Assembly (NCBI GenBank): GCA_964397045.1 | Contig: CAYNHF010000047.1 | Coordinates: 124,001-188,000, forward strand | Origin: CAYNHF01 sp964397045 | GTDB taxonomy: Bacteria > Actinomycetota > Acidimicrobiia > Spongiisociales > UBA5794 | Direction: 5' to 3' | Length of the DNA stretch: 64,000 nt | Shown here: positions 41,381-49,526 of the stretch, piece after piece | How the letters are laid out: each line of letters begins with the position of its first letter | Position numbering within the stretch: position 1 is the stretch's first letter | Position numbers and translations under genes: made by a program | The notes under the pieces: generated by a model | Database searches by the model: none | Seen by the model: only the letters and a program-made list of their open reading frames with translations | Told to the model about the DNA's origin: nothing

Positions 41381-42139
41381 ATGTTCGAAGCCGCTCTCTG
41401 GGGCACCGTCCAGGGCCTCACCGAATTCCTCCCCATCTCGTCGAGTGGTCACCTCGTCCTGGTGCCCGCCCTGCTCGATGTCGACGGCCCCGACCTGGCG
41501 ACCTCAGCCGTGCTCCACCTCGGCACGCTGGCCGCGGTGCTCGTGTACTTCCGAAGCGACGTGTGGGAGGTGTTGCGGCTCACGCCTGCCGGAAAGCGGC
41601 TGCTGCTCCTGCTCCTGATCGGATCGGTGCCCGCAGTCGCAGCGGCGCTGATCTTTCGCGACCAGGTCGATGCCATCAACGAGAACCCCGGAGCGGTTTC
41701 GGTCGCGATGATCATCACCGGCGTCGTCATGATCGGTACCCGGTGGCTCCCCGCTGGAAAACGCGGCATTACAGACGTTGCCAAGGCCGATGCTGCCTTG
41801 ATCGGGATCGCGCAGGCCTTCGCCTTGATCCCCGGGGTGTCCCGCTCGGGCTCCACCATCACCGGAGCACTCACGAGAGGTCTCGGCCGCGACGCCGCCG
41901 CACGATTCTCCTTCCTGCTCGGCATCCCTGTGATCGCAGGCGGCGGACTGCTGTCACTCCTCGACCTCGCCGAATCTGGAGATGACGTCGGGGCGGAACT
42001 CCTGGTCGGTGTGATCGTCGCAGCGCTGGTCGGCTACCTCGCGATCGCTGTGTTGCTCAAGATCCTGCGAGCAGCCGGGCTCGTGCCGTTTGGAATCTAC
42101 TGTGTGGCAGTTGGCGCCTTTGCGCTGGTCGTCATCTAG
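41381..42139 (+). CDS. uppP: Undecaprenyl-diphosphatase
   Basis: Recycles the lipid carrier of cell-wall synthesis by removing a phosphate from undecaprenyl diphosphate. The 252-residue integral membrane protein has both signatures: GLTEFLPISSSGHL near the N-terminus and PGVSRSGSTITGAL in the middle. It belongs to the BacA family, whose overproduction gives bacitracin tolerance. It has its own promoter and no partner genes. Confidence 0.95.
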   Translation: MFEAALWGTVQGLTEFLPISSSGHLVLVPALLDVDGPDLATSAVLHLGTLAAVLVYFRSDVWEVLRLTPAGKRLLLLLLIGSVPAVAAALIFRDQVDAINENPGAVSVAMIITGVVMIGTRWLPAGKRGITDVAKADAALIGIAQAFALIPGVSRSGSTITGALTRGLGRDAAARFSFLLGIPVIAGGGLLSLLDLAESGDDVGAELLVGVIVAALVGYLAIAVLLKILRAAGLVPFGIYCVAVGAFALVVI

Positions 42140-42305
42140 GCGAGGGCCGCGGAAGATTCGCAAATCAGATCCAATCGGACCCGGCGGCCTCGCCCTGAAG
42201 TGCATGTGCGCTCCCCATCGCGATAGCGAGCGGCCCGCCGCTCAAACGCCGCTCAATCTGGACGCGCCGACTTCCTGCGATGGCCTGGATCCCGCCCGGC
42301 TCCTG

Positions 42306-42311
42306 TAGGGT
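42306..42311 (+). promoter_or_regulatory. -10 box of the split-barrel protein gene (leaderless)
   Basis: TAGGGT is 7 nt upstream of the GTG at 42319. Confidence 0.5.
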
Positions 42312-42318
42312 CCCGAAC

Positions 42319-42738
42319 GTGACAGAAAGCAGCCGACCAGCCAGCCTCATCGCTCGAGCCGGGTCTCGGCTCGTGGATTCGCCGGTCATCTGGATGACCA
42401 CCGTGAACCCACACGGGCAGCCGCAGACCTCCCCCGTCTGGTACATCCTCGAGGAAGACGAACTCCTCATGTACTCCCTGGACTCGGCACGCGTCCGCAA
42501 CCTCGCCGCCAACCCGCACGTGGCGCTCAACCTCGATGGGAACGGCCAGGGCGGCGACATCGTCACCCTGGAGGGCACCGCGCGTATCGTCACCGATCAT
42601 GCCCCGTGTTGGGAGGTCGACGACTACATCGTGAAGTACGGAGCCCGGATCGCTCGCATGAACCACACGCCGGAGAGCTTCGGCAGGAAGTACCACAAGG
42701 TAGTCCTGATCCGTCTCACGGGTGGCCGGATCTGGTGA
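42319..42738 (+). CDS. Rv3369-like split-barrel flavin/F420 protein
   Basis: A 139-residue pyridoxamine-phosphate-oxidase-fold protein. WMTTVNPHGQPQTSPVWYI and RVRNLAANPHVALNLDGNG match the actinobacterial PPOX-class F420-dependent family typified by Rv3369. Members bind F420 or haem-type ligands, and most substrates are unknown. The GTG start follows a TAGGGT box by 7 nt; the longer frame from an ATG at 42280 would place the promoter inside the gene. Confidence 0.85.
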   Translation: MTESSRPASLIARAGSRLVDSPVIWMTTVNPHGQPQTSPVWYILEEDELLMYSLDSARVRNLAANPHVALNLDGNGQGGDIVTLEGTARIVTDHAPCWEVDDYIVKYGARIARMNHTPESFGRKYHKVVLIRLTGGRIW

Positions 42739-42819
42739 CCCAACCCGTAAGTACGCGGATTCGGGCATACTTGGCCGCCGCGGCGCGTTGACGCCACCGA
42801 CCCGAACACAGGACGCGTT

Positions 42820-43254
42820 ATGGCCATGTTCTCGAAACGACACAAAGCCAGGAAGATCCACAACCTCGATGAGCTGAAGCCCATGGTGGCTTCCGGCAAG
42901 CCGGTACTGATCGATTTCATGCAGGTGAACTGTGGATCGTGTCGCACGATGGACGGCATCGTGAACGAGATCGCCAACGAATACGGAGACACGGCCCATG
43001 TGGTGAAGGTCGATGTCACCAAGGTTCCTGGAGCTGCTCAGGCATTTGCCGTGCGCTCCACTCCAACCTTCGTGCTGTTGGGGAATGCTCCCAAGAAGCG
43101 GTCACGGAAGTCGATGAAGAAGGGGCGCAGCAACCGCCCCAACTCGAGCAAACAGGGTGGCAAGATCACTCCCAGATGGCGCACCCAGGGGCTCGTGAAG
43201 AAAGACCAACTGGCAAGGGTGCTCGAGAGCAACGGAGCCTCACGCAACAGCTGA
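42820..43254 (+). CDS. Thioredoxin-fold protein with a basic insertion
   Basis: A 144-residue cytoplasmic protein. Cys38 and Cys41 form a CGSC motif in place of the usual CGPC, and RSTPTFVLL contains the cis-proline. After this, residues 90-125 are a Lys/Arg/Ser-rich stretch (KKRSRKSMKKGRSNRP) where a normal thioredoxin has its last beta hairpin. The fold can still close with the final helix. The basic part may bind nucleic acid or a negatively charged partner. No neighbour suggests a function. Confidence 0.8.
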   Translation: MAMFSKRHKARKIHNLDELKPMVASGKPVLIDFMQVNCGSCRTMDGIVNEIANEYGDTAHVVKVDVTKVPGAAQAFAVRSTPTFVLLGNAPKKRSRKSMKKGRSNRPNSSKQGGKITPRWRTQGLVKKDQLARVLESNGASRNS

Positions 43255-43263
43255 GCCTGGAGT

Positions 43264-44211
43264 TCAGTGGCCCGGTGGGTTGGGAATCTCGGCGAACGCC
43301 CTTCGCCTGTTGTCCACGATCTCCTCAGCGATCTGGTCGAGGCTGTCCATCAACCAGAGGTAGGCGGATTTCCCGGGTCGGTAGTCGGCCTCAGCCATTC
43401 CCTGGATCCTGCCCTGCTCCTGAAGCTGCTTCACCCGCTTGTGATTGTTCGTCGGCTCGGTCGTATACACCCCGAGTGTCTTGCCACCGTGCTGGTTGAG
43501 AATCGAGAACGCGGGCACGTCGCTGGGCCCGTCTGCTACATAGACCATGTGGCGAAGGGGTACACGCCGTTGCGCCTCGTCCACCCGTGCGTTCACGTCG
43601 ACCCCCGGGTTCCTGTTCACGCCCTTGTTGATCTCGAACAGGGCTCTGGTCTTCGACGTGTTGCCGATCACCACGCCGAGATGCTTGACGGGGCCGCCGG
43701 CATCTTCTACTGGGAGCTTGTCCAGGTACCCCGGTTTCGCCTGGTGCTCGGTGAACGTGTTCGCCCATACTCCGTCGATATGGGGGTAAACCGCGCTTCC
43801 CTCGATCATCGGGAGGATGCCGGTCGACACGACGTAATGCTCGACGGTGATGCCCTCTTTGGCGAACAAGGGGATCTGGTTCATCCGTTCCCTCGAGTCC
43901 TTGAAGAAGTCTGGAATCCCCGGACACAGTTCCAGGTGCGCACCCAATTCGCGCAGCTTGTCGTTCGTCAGGCCCGGCATGCGGCCGGTCTCCACATAGG
44001 TGAGCAGGTGGAGAAGGTAGGCAGTGTCGCGAGCGACGTGTTCGCCGTATCTGGCGTGGTACTCGGGCAGAGCCTCGACCTCGGCCCAGAAAGCGGCCGG
44101 ATCGATGTCGTACTCGGTGAACAGCGGCTCCTGCATGTTGCCCGGGCTCAGGGTGCGATCAAAGTCCCAGACCACCGCGATGACCGTCTGTGTATAGAGA
44201 GGCGCTGGCAT
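43264..44211 (-). CDS. HAD-superfamily phosphatase
   Basis: A 315-residue hydrolase. Asp16 and Asp18 in VVWDFDRTLS form motif I (nucleophile and acid), VVSTG is motif II, the Lys in GNTSKTRAL is the probable motif III, and VADGPSDVP is motif IV. A large helical cap follows motif I. The layout is closest to phosphoserine-phosphatase-like HADs, but the substrate is unknown. It is convergent with the thioredoxin-fold gene (9-nt gap). Confidence 0.85.
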   Translation of the reverse strand: MPAPLYTQTVIAVVWDFDRTLSPGNMQEPLFTEYDIDPAAFWAEVEALPEYHARYGEHVARDTAYLLHLLTYVETGRMPGLTNDKLRELGAHLELCPGIPDFFKDSRERMNQIPLFAKEGITVEHYVVSTGILPMIEGSAVYPHIDGVWANTFTEHQAKPGYLDKLPVEDAGGPVKHLGVVIGNTSKTRALFEINKGVNRNPGVDVNARVDEAQRRVPLRHMVYVADGPSDVPAFSILNQHGGKTLGVYTTEPTNNHKRVKQLQEQGRIQGMAEADYRPGKSAYLWLMDSLDQIAEEIVDNRRRAFAEIPNPPGH

Positions 44212-44217
44212 GCGTCC

Positions 44218-44223
44218 AGGTTA
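44218..44223 (-). promoter_or_regulatory. -10 box of the HAD gene (leaderless)
   Basis: TAACCT on the minus strand is 6 nt upstream of the ATG at 44211. Confidence 0.5.
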
Positions 44224-44260
44224 GGACCAACCGCGCCTGCCGCCCAGGAGTGACCTGCCG

Positions 44261-44641
44261 CTAGAGCAGCTCTTCGGCCCCGAACCGCACCGCGTCGTCT
44301 TCGAACCACCACTGCTGGAGAGTGGCAGGGGTCCCTCGCAGCTCCCGATGGGCATCTCCCATAGCTGCACTCGGTGCCAGCACCACAACACGGCTGAAGT
44401 CAACGGCGAGCTGCCGAATTGCCTTTTCGAGCGAAGCCCAGTCGGGCATCTCGTCGACCACGATCTCAACGACGTCGAGTTCGACGACCACGACTACCGC
44501 GACCGGGTCAAGCGATGCGACGTCAACGAGAGCACCGAGGCTGGTCTCGATAACCAGGTGGGCCCTCCGCTGGTGTGACCACGCGGTAACCAATGCCACC
44601 CGACTGGTGGCCGACTCTGTCTTCTCGACGACAACCGCCAT
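44261..44641 (-). CDS. Hypothetical protein, 126 residues
   Basis: Not recognised. It begins MAVVVEKTESATSRVALVT and has several Val-rich strands (AVVVVVELDVVEIVVDE), a helical segment (ASLEKAIRQLAVDF) and an acidic end. The alternating strands and helices suggest a small alpha/beta fold. There is no signal peptide or clear ribosome binding site. It lies between the HAD gene and the divergent P-type ATPase gene. Confidence 0.55.
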   Translation of the reverse strand: MAVVVEKTESATSRVALVTAWSHQRRAHLVIETSLGALVDVASLDPVAVVVVVELDVVEIVVDEMPDWASLEKAIRQLAVDFSRVVVLAPSAAMGDAHRELRGTPATLQQWWFEDDAVRFGAEELL

Positions 44642-44738
44642 GAAACCAACCGGTTCTGGCCAACGTTACTTACAGCAGTGTAGTTCGCCCCTTCGCGACC
44701 GCGGAACTTCGTCGTGCGGCCCTCCTTCGGTAGCCCGG

Positions 44739-44744
44739 TAACCT
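44739..44744 (+). promoter_or_regulatory. -10 box of the P-type ATPase gene (leaderless)
   Basis: TAACCT is 6 nt upstream of the ATG at 44751. Confidence 0.5.
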
Positions 44745-44750
44745 GTCCAC

Positions 44751-47354
44751 ATGGCGGTTGAAGCGCCGAGAACCGGCCATGCCAGCGGAGGTCTCACATC
44801 TGCCGAGGTTCGTTCGCGGGTCGCGGCCGGATACGTCAACGTCGTTGATCGCACCACGAGTCGGTCGACGGCAGACATTATCCGGTCGAATGTCGTCACG
44901 CGATTCAACATCCTGCTGGGTGTACTGCTCTTCATCGTCCTCGTCGTCATTCGTGAACCTGCAGACGCCCTGTTTGGGATCGTGCTCGTCGCGAACGCCA
45001 CGATCGGCATCGTCCAGGAGTTACAGGCCAAGCGAACCCTCGATCGGCTGGCGCTGTTGACGACACCCACGATCCACGTCGTCCGAGACGGCGTGACCGT
45101 AGAGATCCCGATCGAGGGGATCGTGATCGACGATCTGATCGAGGTGAGGAGCGGCGACCAGATTCCGGTGGACGGGAGGGTCGCGGAGACACACGGTCTC
45201 GAAGCAGACGAATCGTTGCTGACGGGAGAATCGGATCCGGTGCTCAAGTTGGCGAACGACATGGTGCTCTCTGGAAGTTTCGTGGCTGCCGGTTCGGGCT
45301 CTTTCGTCGCCACTCGCATCGGCGAGGCGTCCTACGCGGCAGGCCTCGCCAAAGCGGCCAAGCAGTTCCGCCAGGTCAAGTCGGAGCTTCGCGACGGGGT
45401 CAACTGGATCATCGGAGCCGTCAGCTGGGTGGTAGGGCCGGTCATGGTCCTCCTCGTCTGGAGCGCCTACGAAGCAGGTGCCACGCTGCAGGAGGCCCTG
45501 AGTTCGGCGGTCGCAGGTGCCGTAGCAATGATCCCGCAGGGCCTCGTTCTCCTCACGTCGATCGCCTTCGCGATGGGGGTGATCCGATTGGGCAGACGCA
45601 ACGTGCTGGTCCAGGAACCTCCGGCAATCGAAGGTCTCGCTCGTGTCGATGTTGTCTGCTTCGACAAGACGGGGACCCTCACTGAGGGCGGGCTCATGGT
45701 TCAGGAGGTGATCGAGCTCACTAACGACGACCCCGCCCCCGCACTCGGTGCCCTCGGAGCAGTCGACCCTGCGCCTAACGCCACCAACCAGGCCATCGTG
45801 GATCGCTACCCTGCCCCCGCTCACTGGCAGGCTGACTCAGCAGTGCCGTTCTCCTCTGCGCGCAAGTGGAGCGGTGCCTCCTTCGGGGCCCGCGGAACGT
45901 GGGTGATCGGAGCACCCGACATCCTGGCGCCCGACTCCAGCGAGGTGCAGGACGCAGCAGACAGGCACAGCGCGATGGGCCGCCGGGTGCTGCTCTTGGC
46001 CGGCAGTGATCTGCGACTGGCCGCCGACCAGCTGCCGCGCCGGCTCCGTCCCGAAGCCCTCGTGATCCTCGGCGACCGGATTCGGCCCGAAGCCTCCGAC
46101 ACCCTGCGCTACTTCGCTCAACAGGGAGTCCAGACGAAGGTGATCTCGGGCGACCACCCGGCGACCGTCGCTGCGATCGCCCGCGAGGTCGGAGTTCCCG
46201 GTTCACAGTATGTGGTGGACGGAGGCGACCTCCCCACCGACTTCGAGGAACTCGCGGGCGTCGTCGACGACAATGCGGTCTTTGGTCGGGTGACCCCGCA
46301 GCAGAAGCGAGCCATGGTTCGGGCACTCCAAAGCCGCGGCCACGTGATTGCCATGACGGGTGATGGCGTGAACGACGTTCTGGCCCTCAAGGACGCAGAC
46401 ATCGGCCTCGCGATGGGCGGCGGTTCCGCGGCGGCTCGGGCGGTAGCCGAGATGGTGCTCATCGATGGCTCCTTCGCGACCGTTCCGGACATCGTCGGCG
46501 AGGGCAGGCGGGTCATCGCCAACATCGAACGAGTCGCCAATCTTTTCGTCACGAAGACCGTTTACGCAATCCTGCTCACCATCGCGGTGGGGCTTGCAGC
46601 TCGCCAGTTCCCGTTCCTGCCACGTCACCTCACGTTGGTCGGATCACTCACGATCGGGATCCCCGCCTTCTTCCTGGCACTGGCTCCGAACGCCGCCAGG
46701 GCTCGGCCGGGATTCCTGAAGCGGGTGCTGCGATTCTCGATACCCGTTGGGTTGGCTGCCGGGGCAGCCACGTTCGCGGCATATGAGATCGCCAACGCCG
46801 AAGGCGAAACCCTGGAACAAGCGAGGACCGAGGCGACGCTGGTACTTGCTGCGATCGGGCTGTTCGCGGTGGCCATGGTGGCACTGCCGCTGAACACGTG
46901 GAAGAAGTGGTTGATTGCGTCCATGGCTGCATTGCTCTTCGCGATCGTGCTGTTTCCACCGACGCGTGATTTTTTCGAGCTGAGTCTCCCCCGTCCCGCC
47001 GTCCTCCTCGCGGGGGCAGGTGTGGTAGCGCTGACCGGTGTGTTGATGTTTGGCACCCTGCGGGCGGTGGGATGGATCCGGCACGTACCTGAGCTGTTCC
47101 GCGCCGGACCGCCTCCTGAAGCGAGCCGATTCTGGGGGCAGGTCAAGGAACAGAGCCGGGAGTTCTTCATTCGCGGACCGCGAGCAGTCGATGATGATGC
47201 CTTCACAGGTACGCAGCAGCACCCGGATCCGCCCCCGGAGAATGCTCCTGCGCCGTACCGAGAGATCGAGTGGTTCGACCCTGACGTTGACCCTGTGGAC
47301 TACATCAACGAGTCGCCAGACAAGCCCACCGGCGGCCAACACCCAGAACAGTGA
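44751..47354 (+). CDS. Cation-transporting P-type ATPase, CtpE-like
   Basis: An 867-residue inner-membrane pump. It has the actuator motif LTGES, the phosphorylated Asp305 in CFDKTGTLTEG, the hinge GDGVNDVLALKDADIG, and PQGLVLLTSIAFAMG in the ion-binding helix. These resemble mycobacterial CtpE, which is reported to import calcium. It has no N-terminal heavy-metal domain. About ten membrane helices are predicted, and the C-terminal 90 residues are a Pro/acid-rich cytoplasmic tail. Calcium is the best guess for the ion. Confidence 0.88.
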   Translation: MAVEAPRTGHASGGLTSAEVRSRVAAGYVNVVDRTTSRSTADIIRSNVVTRFNILLGVLLFIVLVVIREPADALFGIVLVANATIGIVQELQAKRTLDRLALLTTPTIHVVRDGVTVEIPIEGIVIDDLIEVRSGDQIPVDGRVAETHGLEADESLLTGESDPVLKLANDMVLSGSFVAAGSGSFVATRIGEASYAAGLAKAAKQFRQVKSELRDGVNWIIGAVSWVVGPVMVLLVWSAYEAGATLQEALSSAVAGAVAMIPQGLVLLTSIAFAMGVIRLGRRNVLVQEPPAIEGLARVDVVCFDKTGTLTEGGLMVQEVIELTNDDPAPALGALGAVDPAPNATNQAIVDRYPAPAHWQADSAVPFSSARKWSGASFGARGTWVIGAPDILAPDSSEVQDAADRHSAMGRRVLLLAGSDLRLAADQLPRRLRPEALVILGDRIRPEASDTLRYFAQQGVQTKVISGDHPATVAAIAREVGVPGSQYVVDGGDLPTDFEELAGVVDDNAVFGRVTPQQKRAMVRALQSRGHVIAMTGDGVNDVLALKDADIGLAMGGGSAAARAVAEMVLIDGSFATVPDIVGEGRRVIANIERVANLFVTKTVYAILLTIAVGLAARQFPFLPRHLTLVGSLTIGIPAFFLALAPNAARARPGFLKRVLRFSIPVGLAAGAATFAAYEIANAEGETLEQARTEATLVLAAIGLFAVAMVALPLNTWKKWLIASMAALLFAIVLFPPTRDFFELSLPRPAVLLAGAGVVALTGVLMFGTLRAVGWIRHVPELFRAGPPPEASRFWGQVKEQSREFFIRGPRAVDDDAFTGTQQHPDPPPENAPAPYREIEWFDPDVDPVDYINESPDKPTGGQHPEQ

Positions 47355-47390
47355 TCCAGTGGACTCAGTGAATGAGCGGGAGTTCGCAGC

Positions 47391-48446
47391 TCAGTTTGAG
47401 GCCAGCGAAAGCTGATAGTCGGCCGCTTCCGGGTTCCAGTCCAGTTCGACCACACCTCGAGCTGCCGCTGCCCGCACGAACTGGAGAAATCCCGAGTAGC
47501 CGAATCGCTTTTCGCTGAAGCTGTCATCGCGCTTGCGCAGCTGGGTCTTGAGGCCGGAGAGGGCAGGTGGACCCGACTCCTGCTCCAGATCGGCAACCAC
47601 GTCGCGCAACAGCGAGAAGGCCGCAACCTCGTCCGGCCGAGCCGAGGCGAACTCGACAACGGGATCGCCGCGCGACCCTGCATCGCGCAATTCGATGACG
47701 TTCCGCTCTTCGAGATGGCGCAGCAACTCGCCAAACGCCCGAAACCCGTAGTCGGCTTCGGAAAAGGTGGGGTCCTTGCGCAACACCGCTCGCTTCAGCG
47801 ACGAGGACCGCACCTCACCGCCGGATGAGCGTTGCAGCCCCGACAGTGTCTGGGTCAGCAAGGTGCCGACCTCGTCGAGATTGCCTGCCGGCGCCGGCCG
47901 ATCGTCTGCAACGGGTTCGCTCGGCTTGCCACTCGACTTCGTGCTCGATTTCTTGGTCCGCCTCTTCTGCGGCAACTCGACGCCGTCGAGGCGCTCGTAG
48001 AAGAGGAACTCGTCGCAGGCCGGCGGCAGCAGTGCTGAAGTCGAAGCCTTCATCCCCACCCCGACCACGCGCTTGTTGAGTTCGCGCAGCTTGTGTACCA
48101 GCGGCGTGAAGTCGCTGTCCCCGGTACAGATGACGAAAGTGGTCACGTAACCCCGCTCGAAAGCAAGCTCGATGGCATCAACTGCCATCTTGATGTCGGC
48201 TGCGTTCTTGCGAGAGGCCCCCATCCGCTGCGGGATCTCGATCAGCTCGACGTGATTGCGAACGAGCATGCGCCGGTCCTCTTCAAAGAAGTTCCAGTCC
48301 GCGTAAGCCCGGCGAACGACCACCCTGCCGCGTTCGGCGAGCGCATCCGCAATCGGCTTGAAATCGAACGAGATGCCGAGGTCCTCGCGAGCGCCGATGG
48401 CGAGGTTCTCGTAGTCGATGAACAGCCCGATCCGTTCTTCTTCCAT
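47391..48446 (-). CDS. NYN-domain protein with C-terminal LOTUS-like repeats
   Basis: A 351-residue protein. Residues 1-150 are a PIN-like NYN nuclease domain (LabA/DUF88 type) with acidic residues in GLFIDYENLAI (Asp11), ADIKMAVDAIE and ICTGDSDFTPLV. A basic linker follows, then two similar repeats of about 75 residues (EADYGFRAFGELLRHLEERN and EKRFGYSGFLQFVRAAAARG) that look like OST-HTH/LOTUS RNA-binding modules. A ribonuclease or RNA-quality role is inferred. TACGCT lies 6 nt before the ATG. Confidence 0.85.
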   Translation of the reverse strand: MEEERIGLFIDYENLAIGAREDLGISFDFKPIADALAERGRVVVRRAYADWNFFEEDRRMLVRNHVELIEIPQRMGASRKNAADIKMAVDAIELAFERGYVTTFVICTGDSDFTPLVHKLRELNKRVVGVGMKASTSALLPPACDEFLFYERLDGVELPQKRRTKKSSTKSSGKPSEPVADDRPAPAGNLDEVGTLLTQTLSGLQRSSGGEVRSSSLKRAVLRKDPTFSEADYGFRAFGELLRHLEERNVIELRDAGSRGDPVVEFASARPDEVAAFSLLRDVVADLEQESGPPALSGLKTQLRKRDDSFSEKRFGYSGFLQFVRAAAARGVVELDWNPEAADYQLSLASN

Positions 48447-48452
48447 CACCGC

Positions 48453-48458
48453 AGCGTA
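48453..48458 (-). promoter_or_regulatory. -10 box of the NYN gene (leaderless)
   Basis: TACGCT on the minus strand is 6 nt upstream of the ATG at 48446. Confidence 0.5.
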
Positions 48459-48495
48459 GCCGCTCCCCGCCCTGGGGCAGACTGCAGCGGAGGAG

Positions 48496-48501
48496 TAGCC
48501 T
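48496..48501 (+). promoter_or_regulatory. -10 box of the agmatinase gene (leaderless)
   Basis: TAGCCT is 7 nt upstream of the GTG at 48509. Confidence 0.5.
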
Positions 48502-48508
48502 GGCGCGA

Positions 48509-49474
48509 GTGAGCAGCTTCGACGACCACGGCTGGGCCCACCTCTCCAGGGGATCGTTCGCCGGGATCCCGGTACGGCCCGTGGCCGCCATCGGGGATGC
48601 GAGGGTGGCGATCCTCGGTGCCCCAATCGACTACGGCACCACCTACCGCCCCGGTACCCGCTTCGGTCCGCGGGCCATCCGACACACCGACTACCTGCCT
48701 TTTGATGGCCGCAGACCTCATATCTCAACCGGGATCGATGCGCTGCAGGTGCTCGGTGCCGTCGATGTCGGGGACGTCGATCTTCTCGGAAGCCCCGATG
48801 AACAGATCGCCCGGCTGGCGGACACCGTCGAGACCCTGGCCCGGGCCGGTGCGATTCCAGTGATCCTGGGAGGCGATCACAGCATCACGTTTCCCAATGC
48901 GACGGGTGTTGCCAGGGTCTACGGAGCAGGCGACGTGGCGCTGGTCCACTTCGATGCGCACGCCGACACCGGTGAAGCTCCGGGCCCGCTCTATTCGCAT
49001 GGGGCGCCCATGCGAAGTCTCATCGAATCTGGAGCTGTGCCGGGCCACCGCTTCGCGCAGATCGGGCTGCGGGGGTACTGGCCCGGCCCCGAGACCCTCG
49101 CATGGATGCGCGATCAGGAGATCCATTCCTACTTCATGACCGAGATTGCGGAGCAGGGCCTCGATCCGGTGATCGACCACGCCCTCGCCGACGTCGCAGA
49201 CGCCGCAGCAGGCATCTTCTTGAGTATCGACATTGATGTCGTCGACCCAGGGATGGCCCCCGGAACGGGAACTCCCGAGCCCGGTGGGCTCACCTCTCGT
49301 CAGCTGCTCGATGCGGTGCGACGGATCGCCCGTGAGACCAATATCGTCGGAGCCGACGTGGTCGAGGTGTCCCCACCGTATGACGGCCCGGGTGAGATCA
49401 CCGCGTTTCTGGCCAGCAGGGTCGTCCTCGAAATCCTCAACGGAATCGCAGAGCGGGTGACGGACACTTCGTGA
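48509..49474 (+). CDS. Agmatinase/ureohydrolase family protein
   Basis: A 321-residue Mn-dependent ureohydrolase. The metal ligands are in GGDHSITFPN, HFDAHADTGE and SIDIDVVDPGMAPG, and APIDYGTTYRPGTRFGP is a typical agmatinase N-terminus. Agmatinase makes putrescine and urea from agmatine, which would link it to the polyamine genes of the window. Guanidinobutyrase or other guanidino substrates are equally possible. It is divergent from the NYN gene. Confidence 0.88.
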   Translation: MSSFDDHGWAHLSRGSFAGIPVRPVAAIGDARVAILGAPIDYGTTYRPGTRFGPRAIRHTDYLPFDGRRPHISTGIDALQVLGAVDVGDVDLLGSPDEQIARLADTVETLARAGAIPVILGGDHSITFPNATGVARVYGAGDVALVHFDAHADTGEAPGPLYSHGAPMRSLIESGAVPGHRFAQIGLRGYWPGPETLAWMRDQEIHSYFMTEIAEQGLDPVIDHALADVADAAAGIFLSIDIDVVDPGMAPGTGTPEPGGLTSRQLLDAVRRIARETNIVGADVVEVSPPYDGPGEITAFLASRVVLEILNGIAERVTDTS

Positions 49475-49526
49475 GACGGCGAAGCAGCCCGGTGTTGTCG
49501 GACTGCTTCGCCGCGATCGGGTTCGA

